The notes: generated by a model from the sequence alone, not told the origin. A DNA stretch of 7,285 nt from Thermomicrobiaceae bacterium (GCA_025966355.1 JAICWZ010000095.1:1-7285), one strand, 5' to 3'. Positions 1 to 6,559 are shown, numbered from the stretch's first letter. Numbers and translations: made by a program.

Positions 1-1218
1 AGCGTCCCAGGTTACAGCATGGCCAACGGCAGCCTCGTCGTCGACCTGTCCGGCATGAAGGCGGTGAGCGTCGATCCTGAAAAGCGAACGCTCTGGGCGC
101 AGCCGGGGGCGACGACGGCCGACGTCCTGGCCGTGACGCAACCGCACGGTCTGGCGCTCTCGACCGGCGACACGGCTTCGGTTGGTCTCGGCGGCCTGAC
201 GACGGGCGGTGGCATTGGCTTCCTGGCCCGCAAGTATGGCCTGACGATCGATAGCCTCCGCTCGGCCGAAATCGTGACGGCCGATGGACGCCTCGTGACC
301 GCCAGCGCGACGCAGAACGCTGATCTTTTCTGGGCGATCCGCGGTGGCAGCGGCAACTTCGGGATCGTCACATCATTCGAGTTCGATCTGCAGCCGGTCG
401 GCACGATTCTCGGCGGGGCCATCGTCCTGCCGGTCACCCGCGAGGTGCTGCGCGGTTACGCCGATTACGCGACGACCGCGCCGGACGAGTTGACGACGAT
501 CGCCAACGTGATGTCGGCACCGCCCCTGCCGATCATCCCGACCGAATGGCACTTCAAACCGGCCTTCATCATTCTGGTTGCCTACGCCGGTGACCCCGAA
601 GAAGGACAGAAGGTGGTCGCACCGCTGCGCGCGCTGGCCGAACCGGTCGCCGAACTCCTTGTGCCGATGCCGTATGCCGGGCTCTATGAGTTCACCGCGG
701 AAGGCGCCAAACGGCACCACGCAACGGTCAAGTCTGGTTTCATGGATGGCCTCTCCGACCCGGCGATCGATGCGATCGTAACCAACGTCGAGACCGCGTT
801 CGATCCCTTCGCGATGATCCAGATCCGCGGGCTCGGTGGTGCGATGGCGCGGGTGCCGAACCAGGCGACCGCCTTCGGCCATCGCGACAAGTCGATCTTC
901 CTCGGCCTCATCAACACCGGCGCGGAAGCGGAGAGTCGCCAGTGGGTCGATACGCTCTGGAACGAACTGAAGCCGTTCGCCTCCGGCGTCTACGTCAACT
1001 TCCTGGGAGACGAAGGCGAAGAGCGGGTGCATGAGGCCTATCCGCCGATGACCTACGCGCGGCTGGCCGGCGTCAAGCTGCGCTACGATCCGCTCAATAT
1101 CTTCAAGTTGAACCAGAACATCAAGCCGGCTGGTTCTCCCGCCGAGCAGCGGCGCGCGAAGCGGTTCTCACGCATCATGGCGGCGCTGGTTCCGAACCCG
1201 GTACCGGAGATCTGGTAA
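1..1218 (+). CDS. FAD-linked oxidase, BBE/6-hydroxy-D-nicotine-oxidase-like, 5'-truncated (copy 1)
   Basis: This is the 3' part of a gene that begins before the window. The reading frame is open from base 1, and the internal ATG at 19 is only a methionine inside the FAD domain. The 405 visible residues match residues 85-489 of the complete paralogue at 3311 without any indel, at about 78% identity by hand count. Visible parts are the rest of the PCMH-type FAD domain (VVDLSGMK, then TGDTASVGLGGLTTGGGIG, then FWAIRGGSGNFGIVT), the substrate-binding domain, and the C-terminal BBE domain with YDPLNIFKLNQNIKP. The expected flavin-linking histidine of the RSGGHS motif would be the codon just upstream of base 1. 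The position of the second (cysteinyl) flavin link of plant BBE is Thr here. Family members oxidise alcohols, sugars or amines with O2 or another acceptor; the substrate is unknown. The gene ends at TAA 1216-1218 and a terminator hairpin follows. Confidence 0.93.
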   Translation, partial: SVPGYSMANGSLVVDLSGMKAVSVDPEKRTLWAQPGATTADVLAVTQPHGLALSTGDTASVGLGGLTTGGGIGFLARKYGLTIDSLRSAEIVTADGRLVTASATQNADLFWAIRGGSGNFGIVTSFEFDLQPVGTILGGAIVLPVTREVLRGYADYATTAPDELTTIANVMSAPPLPIIPTEWHFKPAFIILVAYAGDPEEGQKVVAPLRALAEPVAELLVPMPYAGLYEFTAEGAKRHHATVKSGFMDGLSDPAIDAIVTNVETAFDPFAMIQIRGLGGAMARVPNQATAFGHRDKSIFLGLINTGAEAESRQWVDTLWNELKPFASGVYVNFLGDEGEERVHEAYPPMTYARLAGVKLRYDPLNIFKLNQNIKPAGSPAEQRRAKRFSRIMAALVPNPVPEIW

Positions 1219-1235
1219 AAACGGAGACCGCCGCA

Positions 1236-1292
1236 GCCTTCACCCCCAGCCCCTTTCCCGCACCGCGCGGGAGAGGGGTGTTTTTATGGGCG
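1236..1292. repeat. 57-bp hairpin repeat, copy A
   Basis: This segment matches 4788-4844 at 52 of 57 positions (5 substitutions, no gap). The 17 bp between the oxidase stop codon and this copy do not align well with the 7 bp at the other copy. It contains the terminator-like stem at 1250-1278 and ends in ATGGGCG. It either travelled with the oxidase gene duplication or belongs to a dispersed REP-like family. Similar CCCCTCTCCCGC palindromes are, from general knowledge, common between genes in several GC-rich bacteria. Confidence 0.85.
1250..1285 (+). terminator. Rho-independent-type terminator after oxidase copy 1
   Basis: A 12-bp stem (1250-1261 with 1267-1278, loop ACCGC) contains one position that is a U-G pair in RNA. 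It is followed by TG and five Ts (1281-1285). It lies 31 bp past the oxidase stop and between two convergent genes. The T-tract is on the plus strand, so it should chiefly end oxidase transcription. The stem could also slow transcription arriving from the kinase gene. Confidence 0.72.
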
Positions 1293-1332
1293 ACCAGGAC
1301 GCGGATGCGATCGGTTTGAGCGGGGTGCTGGT

Positions 1333-3081
1333 TCAGCACGCCGGCTCCTCCGGTTTAGGCCACGTGACGGTGATGCGGGACCCTTCGCCCAGCGCGCTCC
1401 GGATGTCGATGTGCGCACCGGCTGATTCGGCGCGCTCCGCCATGATGCCGACGCCGAGATGACCGGCCGGGATGCTCGCGAGATCGAAGCCGCGGCCGTC
1501 ATCCTGAATCGTCATCTCGATCGCGGTGTCGTGGCAGACGAGCGCGAGCTGGACGTGGTCTGCCTGAGCATGCTTGGCGACGTTGTTGAGCGCTTCCTGG
1601 GCGATGCGATAGAAGGCGATTTGGGCGTCCGGTGTGAGCGTCGTTCGATAATGACCGGCGACGTCGAGGCTCAACTCGGCGCGAAGCGACCCGCTGGCAG
1701 CATCAATGAGTTGACGTAACAAATCGGCGATCGGCATATCGGTGAGCGCGTTCGGCCGGAGTTCGACGAGCAAGAGGCGCATTTCGGCGAGCGCGCCGTG
1801 CGTCAGGCGGCGCAACTGCTGCAGGCGATTGCGCGCTTCGTCCGGGTTACTCTCCCACAGATCGGGAATGACGTCCGATATGAGACTGGCCGAGAAGAGC
1901 GTCTGGGTAACGGCATCATGCAGTTCGCGAGCGAGGCGCTGCCGTTCGTCAATCGCCGCTGTCTTACGAGCCTGCTCGCGGAGACGGGCATTCTCGATGG
2001 TGAGTGCCGCCTGTTGGGCGAAGGTGGAAGCGAGCGCGAGCTCGTCATCGTTGAATTTATGCGGTTCGAGATAGTAAATCGAGAGCGTGCCATAGGTTGC
2101 ACCCTCGAGCGCGAGCGGTACGGACGCGAATGCATCGAAGCTGACGGCAAAGGAGCGCATCGCGTCGATTTCGTTGGCGCTGAGGGCGCTCTCCGGATCC
2201 TCCATCAACATGGGCAGGCACAAGATGTCGATGCGGTTTGGCTGCTCATGCAACTGCATCGCCGCGGTTGGCATATATTCGGTGGACAGCACCTCGCGCA
2301 TATTGGAGACCACGACCGCGTTGCGCCGCGCATATGCAAGCCCGGTCGTTGAATAGCCGAACGGGAGGCGCACGGACGCGAGTTGAGGTGTCAATCCGTC
2401 GGACGCACGGATGCTGTGCAATTCAACGCCCTCTTCGTCGACCGGCATGAAGATCGCGCTGGCGTCGCTCCGAAGTAATCGGCGCGACTGGGTGGCCAGG
2501 AATTCGAGCAGCTCTTGCAACGAATATCCCGAATTGACGACCGCGAGCAACTCCCGCAAGCCTTCGGCAACTTCGCGTCGTCGCTCGATTTCGATCGTCC
2601 GTTCGGCGATACGTTGTTGTAATTGTTGATAGGCTCGCCGTTGCTCGCTGATATCGCGGACAACGCCCAGCATGGCGGGAATCCCGTTAAAGGTCGTCAA
2701 GCGGCCGAATACCTCGACATCGATCAGACTGCCGTCGCGCCGGACGTCCTGAACGCGCGCTCGATACTCGCGCCCTGCGCGGATCGCTTCCATATATTTC
2801 ACGAAGATCGGCCGGCTCTTTGGATGAATAAACGTCGAGGGATCGAGCCCAACCATGTCGTCGTAGTCATGCATGCGACAGAAGGCGGGGTTCGCATCGA
2901 GCACGATGCCGCTCGTTAAATCGTTGACGACCAGACCATCCCCGGCGCTCAAGAAAAGCCTGCGATAGGACTCGGCCGAACGTTCGACGTCCTCGTTCGC
3001 CGGTGAGATGAGAGACTGCGAGTCATCCGCTCTTCCTGGACCGTTTGCCGGCGAACTCCCTTTCACAGAATCACTTCTCAT
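1333..3081 (-). CDS. Soluble PAS-GAF sensor histidine kinase, NarL/DesK-type (HisKA_3)
   Basis: A 582-residue kinase with no membrane segment or signal peptide, so it should sense in the cytoplasm. Domains in order: a polar N-terminus (1-35), PAS (about 37-147), a charged coiled-coil linker (about 147-178), GAF (about 180-367), HisKA_3 dimerisation domain (about 375-445) and HATPase_c (about 485-577). The phospho-acceptor is His388 in ARELHDAVTQ. Asp389 and Gln393 form the DxxxQ motif that HisKA_3 kinases use for phosphatase activity, so it may both phosphorylate and dephosphorylate its partner. ATP-site boxes are the N box EALNNVAKHA (496-505), DDGRGF (527-532) and GEGSRI (565-570). The ATG at 3081 is chosen for its GAGGTG site five bases upstream. 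No response regulator is in the window. The gene is divergent from the second oxidase and convergent with the first. The ligand or redox cue is unknown. Confidence 0.95.
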   Translation of the reverse strand: MRSDSVKGSSPANGPGRADDSQSLISPANEDVERSAESYRRLFLSAGDGLVVNDLTSGIVLDANPAFCRMHDYDDMVGLDPSTFIHPKSRPIFVKYMEAIRAGREYRARVQDVRRDGSLIDVEVFGRLTTFNGIPAMLGVVRDISEQRRAYQQLQQRIAERTIEIERRREVAEGLRELLAVVNSGYSLQELLEFLATQSRRLLRSDASAIFMPVDEEGVELHSIRASDGLTPQLASVRLPFGYSTTGLAYARRNAVVVSNMREVLSTEYMPTAAMQLHEQPNRIDILCLPMLMEDPESALSANEIDAMRSFAVSFDAFASVPLALEGATYGTLSIYYLEPHKFNDDELALASTFAQQAALTIENARLREQARKTAAIDERQRLARELHDAVTQTLFSASLISDVIPDLWESNPDEARNRLQQLRRLTHGALAEMRLLLVELRPNALTDMPIADLLRQLIDAASGSLRAELSLDVAGHYRTTLTPDAQIAFYRIAQEALNNVAKHAQADHVQLALVCHDTAIEMTIQDDGRGFDLASIPAGHLGVGIMAERAESAGAHIDIRSALGEGSRITVTWPKPEEPAC

Positions 3082-3086
3082 CTGTA

Positions 3087-3092
3087 CACCTC
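3087..3092 (-). promoter_or_regulatory. Ribosome-binding site of the histidine kinase
   Basis: The minus strand reads GAGGTG five bases before the ATG at 3081, a good Shine-Dalgarno match. It supports this start over the next internal methionine at residue 70. Confidence 0.75.
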
Positions 3093-3247
3093 ATAAGATC
3101 GCGCGCAGTCATGAACTGACCCGAACGGTCGCCCATACCTGACCCAAGCGACAGGTCTGGGAGCCGTCCTCTTTCGCAGTTTGCAATCCCGTTGTTTCCC
3201 CGGTCTCGCAACATTGTCGCGCCACGATACTCAGATCATTGAAGAAT

Positions 3248-3264
3248 GAGTGGTGCCGCCACTC
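3248..3264 (+). promoter_or_regulatory. Small hairpin in the leader of oxidase copy 2
   Basis: GAGTGG (3248-3253) and CCACTC (3259-3264) form a perfect 6-bp stem with loop TGCCG, 46 bp upstream of the ATG at 3311. No T-tract follows, so it is not a normal terminator. It could be an operator half-site pair or a leader hairpin. The rest of the 229-bp divergent region (3082-3310) shows no convincing -35/-10 pair on either strand. Confidence 0.35.
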
Positions 3265-3297
3265 CTGGGTTCTGGACATTTTACCGACTTTTACCGG

Positions 3298-3303
3298 AAG
3301 GAG
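3298..3303 (+). promoter_or_regulatory. Ribosome-binding site deciding the start of oxidase copy 2
   Basis: AAGGAG ends seven bases before the ATG at 3311. An in-frame ATG at 3239 would add 24 residues. Those residues (MKNEWCRHSWVLDIL...) do not resemble a flavoenzyme N-terminus, and the longer frame would read through this site. The 3311 start is therefore preferred. Confidence 0.85.
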
Positions 3304-3310
3304 ACAGGAA

Positions 3311-4780
3311 ATGACGGTGACAACGTTGCAGGCACCCGAGGTTATCGATCCAGTGTTGACGCAGGCGTTCGAGTCGCGGCTGCTGGGCAGCCTGGTGCGA
3401 CCGGGCGACGACAAGTATGACGAATCGCGCCAGCTGATGAACATGTTCCACGATGGCCACCCGGCGTATATCGTGCGGGCGGCAGACGTCGCGGATGTCC
3501 TTTACGCCGTCAATTTCGCACGTGAACAGAAGCTGCCGATCACGGTACGCAGCGGCGGGCATAGCATCCCGGGCTACAGCATGGCCGATGACAGCGTCGT
3601 CGTTGACCTGTCCGGTATGAAAAGAGTCAGCGTTAATCCGAAGAAGCGGACGCTCAGGGCACAGCCGGGTGCGACGACCGCCGATGTGCTTGCCGCGACG
3701 CAGCCGCATGGTCTGGCCCTCTCGACCGGCGACACGGCTTCAGTTGGTCTCGGTGGTCTGACGACGGGCGGTGGCATCGGCTTCCTGGTGCGCAAATTCG
3801 GCCTGACGATCGATAGCCTGCGTTCGGTGAACATCGTGACCGCCAATGGTCATTACCTGACTGCCAGCGCCGTACGGAACCCCGATCTCTTCTGGGCAAT
3901 TCGCGGCGGCAGTGGGAACTTCGGGATCGTCACGTCATTCGAGTTCAATCTGCAGCCGGTCGGCACGATTGTCGGCGGGGCCATCTTCTTGCCGGCGACG
4001 CGCGAGGTGCTGCGCGGTTACGCGGATTACGCGACAACTGCTCCCGATGAGTTGACGACGATCGCCGGCGTAATGATGGCACCGCCGCTGCCGTTTATCC
4101 CGGCCGAATGGCACTTCAAGCCTGTCTTCAACATCCTGGTCGTCTATGCCGGCGAGCCGGAAAAAGGTCAGGCCGTCGTGGCGCCGCTGCTTGCCTTGGC
4201 CGAACCGATTGCTGACGTTATCATGCCAATGCCGTACCCGGGAATATACGAATTCACTGCGGATATTGCTCAGCGGCTGCACGCGACGGTCAGATCCGGC
4301 TTCATGGACGGTCTGCCCGACGCGGCGATCGAGACGATCATGGACGACGTCGAGGCGGGTTTCGATCCGTTCGCGATGGTGCAGATCAGAGCGCTTGGTG
4401 GAGCGTTCGCACGCGTGCCGGCGGACGCGACCGCGTTCGCCCATCGTGACAAGTCGATCTTCCTCGCCGTGATCAATCTCGGTGCGGAGGAGGGACATCG
4501 CCAGTGGGCCGAAACCCTCTGGAAGAGATTGAAGCCGCACACCTCCGGTGTCTATGTCAACTTTCTGGATAAAGAAGGGGACGAGCGCGTGCATGAGGCC
4601 TATCCGCCGACGACCTACGAACGGCTCGCCGATGTCAAGCTTCGCTACGATCCGCGCAATGTCTTCAACTTGAACCAGAACATCAAGCCGGCCGGCTCCT
4701 CCACTGATCAGCGCGAAGCGAAGCGGTTCTCCCGCGTTATGGCCGCTTTGGTTCCGAATCCAGTGCCGGAGATCTGGTAG
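3311..4780 (+). CDS. FAD-linked oxidase, BBE/6-hydroxy-D-nicotine-oxidase-like (copy 2, full length)
   Basis: A complete 489-residue flavoenzyme of the VAO/PCMH superfamily with no signal peptide, so cytoplasmic. The PCMH-type FAD domain covers about residues 45-220, the substrate-binding domain about 221-440 and the BBE domain about 441-489 (YDPRNVFNLNQNIKP). His84 in VRSGGHS is the expected 8-alpha-histidyl flavin link. Where plant BBE has a second link through Cys, this protein has Thr142 (STGDTASVG), so the FAD is predicted to be held by histidine only, as in 6-hydroxy-D-nicotine oxidase. The reaction is probably two-electron oxidation of an alcohol, sugar or amine with O2 as a possible acceptor; the substrate cannot be read from sequence. 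It is a paralogue of the gene at 1-1218, from which it is separated by the inverted kinase gene. It starts in a divergent arrangement with that kinase and ends at TAG 4778-4780 before a terminator hairpin. Confidence 0.95.
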   Translation: MTVTTLQAPEVIDPVLTQAFESRLLGSLVRPGDDKYDESRQLMNMFHDGHPAYIVRAADVADVLYAVNFAREQKLPITVRSGGHSIPGYSMADDSVVVDLSGMKRVSVNPKKRTLRAQPGATTADVLAATQPHGLALSTGDTASVGLGGLTTGGGIGFLVRKFGLTIDSLRSVNIVTANGHYLTASAVRNPDLFWAIRGGSGNFGIVTSFEFNLQPVGTIVGGAIFLPATREVLRGYADYATTAPDELTTIAGVMMAPPLPFIPAEWHFKPVFNILVVYAGEPEKGQAVVAPLLALAEPIADVIMPMPYPGIYEFTADIAQRLHATVRSGFMDGLPDAAIETIMDDVEAGFDPFAMVQIRALGGAFARVPADATAFAHRDKSIFLAVINLGAEEGHRQWAETLWKRLKPHTSGVYVNFLDKEGDERVHEAYPPTTYERLADVKLRYDPRNVFNLNQNIKPAGSSTDQREAKRFSRVMAALVPNPVPEIW

Positions 4781-4787
4781 ACCGACG

Positions 4788-4844
4788 GCCCTCACCCCTG
4801 GCCCCTCTCCCGCACCGCGCGGGAGAGGGGTGTCTTTATGGGCG
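4788..4844. repeat. 57-bp hairpin repeat, copy B
   Basis: Second copy of the segment at 1236-1292, with five substitutions, placed 8-64 bp after the stop of oxidase copy 2. The distance from the stop codon is 10 bp shorter than at copy A. Compared with copy A, a T-to-C change restores perfect pairing in the stem, and another interrupts the T-tract. Confidence 0.85.
4802..4837 (+). terminator. Rho-independent-type terminator after oxidase copy 2
   Basis: A perfect 12-bp stem (4802-4813 with 4819-4830) has the loop ACCGC and is followed by TGTCTTT. It lies 21 bp past the oxidase stop and between this gene and the convergent GMC gene. The T-tract is weaker than at copy A because of one C, but the stem is better. 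Confidence 0.68.
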
Positions 4845-4874
4845 TCGCCCGGTCTCGTACAGCGGCCGATTCCA

Positions 4875-6452
4875 CTACCGCGTCAATCGTCGGGCCATGT
4901 GCTCGGCGATGGTCATGCAGGTCAGGTTGGTGTTGGCGCGGGTTACCTCGGGCATGATCGAGCCGTCGATTACGCGCAGATTTTGGACGCCGAGAACCTG
5001 GCAATCGGAGTCGACCACAGTGCGCGGATCATCGGTAGCGCCCATGCGGCAGGTGCCGGAGATGTGCCAGGTATCACGTGATGACGTCAGCAGCCATTCG
5101 TCGAGATCGTGGTCGTCGGCGACGTCGTCGATGGTCGTGTAGGGCGCGTCAGAGCCGTAGTTGACGAGCGTGACGCGTTCGGCGATCGCGCGAACGGCGC
5201 GATGGCTTGCCAGCGCGAAGAGGCGGCGGGCGCCATCGCGCAGGCGCACGAGATCGCGTTCGTCGCTCAGCAGATTCTGGTCGATAACCGGCAGTTCGAA
5301 TGGATCGCGGCTCGCCAGCGTCAGCGTGCCGCGCGAGAAGTTTTGCCAGGTGAGGATGTTGATTCCGCCGAAGGCCAGCCCCGCTTCGTCGAAGCCGCTC
5401 AGGTTGCGACTGCTGATCACCATGTCGTTGGCGCCGGCACCGGCCAGCCCCGAACTGTAGCGGATATAGCAGCACATGAGGCGGTTGTCCCAGTGGGTCG
5501 CCCGCGCTTCGGGCTTCAGGTCGAAGCGCACACCGACGGCGGTGTGATCGAGCAGGTTGTGCCCGACCGGAAGATCGTTCACGACGTCAATGCCGAGCGC
5601 TTGGAGGTCGCCTGCCGGACCGATGCCGGAGCGGAGCAGGATGGCGGGACTGAAGGCGGCACCGGCCGATATGATGACCTCGTGGCTGAAGAGGTCGATC
5701 CACTCATCGCCGCGGCGCGCCCGCACTCCGGTCGCGCGCGACCCATCGAAAAGAATCCGGTCAACGTGGGTATCGCCAACGATCGTCAGGTTCGCTCGAT
5801 TGCGCGCCGGTTCGAGATAGGCGTCGTTGGTCGACATACGCCCGACCTGCGTCCGGTTGACCGGCATGGCGCAGATGCCGCTCGATTCCGGCGCGTTCAG
5901 ATCGGGGCACCATGGATAGCCCAACTCCAGCCCGGCTTCGAGAAGTGTCAGATCGACCTTGCCCCACTGCGCGAAGGTGGGCCGGTAGATCGTGACCGGT
6001 CCGCGATTGCCGTGATACGGTGCGTCGCCGTAATCGAGGTCGTTTTCGAGGCGGTTCATGTCGGTGAGGATCTCTTCGCCCGACCAGCCCTGGCAGCCCT
6101 GCTCGGCCCAGCTATCGTAATCCTCCAGCATGGCGCGGTGGGCGATCATGTAGTTGATCGTCGAGCTGCCGCCGAGCCCCCGTCCCCGATCGTAGCGACG
6201 CGGCTCCTGGCGGCTGGTGCGGCGCGAGAGCAGCGCTCCCCACTGGTGGTCGGGGTAGGCATCGGGATTCGTGATGCCGAGTGGATTCGCGCTGTGCATC
6301 GCCGCTGGCGCGTCTGCGGCGCGATAGTCGGGACCGGCCTCGACGAGCAGGACCGATGTCTTCGGATTCTCGCTCAGGCGCGCGGCAAGCACGGCGCCGG
6401 ACGATCCGGCGCCGACGATGAGGTAGTCAAATTGACGATCGCCGAGGGTCAT
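4875..6452 (-). CDS. GMC-family FAD oxidoreductase (choline dehydrogenase-like)
   Basis: A 525-residue glucose-methanol-choline family flavoenzyme. The N-terminal Rossmann motif is FDYLIVGAGSSG (8-19), with Glu38 at the ribose-binding position. The two family signatures are GRGLGGSSTINYM (90-102) and SAGAAFSPAILLRSGIG (262-278). The C-terminal domain has WHISGTCRMG (462-471) and NTNLTCMTIAEHM (507-519). His463 and Asn509 are the likely catalytic pair, a His-Asn arrangement as in choline oxidase. Ile99 sits where choline oxidase has its flavin-linking His, so the FAD should be non-covalent. No signal peptide or membrane anchor is seen. Enzymes of this family oxidise primary or secondary alcohols; the substrate here is unknown and should not be assumed to be choline. 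The reading frame is open far upstream, but ATG 6452 is chosen because AAGGAG precedes it by seven bases and the Rossmann motif begins soon after. The start codon lies inside a long inverted repeat. Confidence 0.95.
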   Translation of the reverse strand: MTLGDRQFDYLIVGAGSSGAVLAARLSENPKTSVLLVEAGPDYRAADAPAAMHSANPLGITNPDAYPDHQWGALLSRRTSRQEPRRYDRGRGLGGSSTINYMIAHRAMLEDYDSWAEQGCQGWSGEEILTDMNRLENDLDYGDAPYHGNRGPVTIYRPTFAQWGKVDLTLLEAGLELGYPWCPDLNAPESSGICAMPVNRTQVGRMSTNDAYLEPARNRANLTIVGDTHVDRILFDGSRATGVRARRGDEWIDLFSHEVIISAGAAFSPAILLRSGIGPAGDLQALGIDVVNDLPVGHNLLDHTAVGVRFDLKPEARATHWDNRLMCCYIRYSSGLAGAGANDMVISSRNLSGFDEAGLAFGGINILTWQNFSRGTLTLASRDPFELPVIDQNLLSDERDLVRLRDGARRLFALASHRAVRAIAERVTLVNYGSDAPYTTIDDVADDHDLDEWLLTSSRDTWHISGTCRMGATDDPRTVVDSDCQVLGVQNLRVIDGSIMPEVTRANTNLTCMTIAEHMARRLTR

Positions 6453-6531
6453 CGGCCGGCTCCTTTTGTGATTCGGTGGCTCATGTCGTCGCTTACATGC
6501 ACGAGTCACAAAACCACAGACCGGCCGATGA
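6449..6531 (-). promoter_or_regulatory. Structured leader: nested inverted repeats covering the GMC start codon
   Basis: The outer arms TCATCGGCCGG (6449-6459) and CCGGCCGATGA (6521-6531) are a perfect 11-bp inverted repeat. Nested inside, TTTTGTGATTCG (6464-6475) and CGAGTCACAAAA (6502-6513) pair over 12 bp with one mismatch, and CATGT (6482-6486) pairs with ACATG (6495-6499). In the GMC mRNA the outer stem would contain the AUG. The GGAG of the ribosome-binding site (6460-6463) would lie in the internal loop between the two stems, opposite a 7-base strand containing UCU that could pair with GGA. This could be a translational switch, an RNA thermometer-like element, a DNA operator or the remnant of a small palindromic insertion. 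The inverted repeats are seen directly; any regulatory role is inference. Confidence 0.5.
6460..6465 (-). promoter_or_regulatory. Ribosome-binding site of the GMC oxidoreductase
   Basis: The minus strand reads AAGGAG, seven bases before the ATG at 6452. It fixes the start well downstream of the open-frame limit. Its first two As fall in the inner stem of the leader palindrome and GGAG falls in the internal loop. Confidence 0.85.
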
Positions 6532-6559
6532 TGCAAGCAGGCAGATTGGGCGCGCCGGA

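Noticed and set aside
3239..3310. 24-residue N-terminal extension of oxidase copy 2
   Set aside because: No ribosome-binding site precedes ATG 3239 and a strong one sits before ATG 3311.
3082..3310. Possible -35/-10 boxes (for example TTGCAA at 3181, GATACT at 3226)
   Set aside because: No pair has both acceptable sequence and 16-18 bp spacing on either strand.
3109..3444. 111-codon minus-strand frame upstream of the kinase
   Set aside because: It overlaps the first 130 bp of oxidase copy 2, has no family resemblance and has no convincing ribosome-binding site.
3935..4795. Open frame of 286 codons antisense to oxidase copy 2
   Set aside because: Shadow of the plus-strand gene; the equivalent antisense frame also appears at 373-1032 under copy 1, as expected from paralogous coding DNA.
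6449..6484. 11-codon reading frame overlapping the GMC start (ATG at 6484, stop overlapping as ATGA)
   Set aside because: No ribosome-binding site is seen before it and its sequence is explained by the palindrome; a leader peptide cannot be supported.
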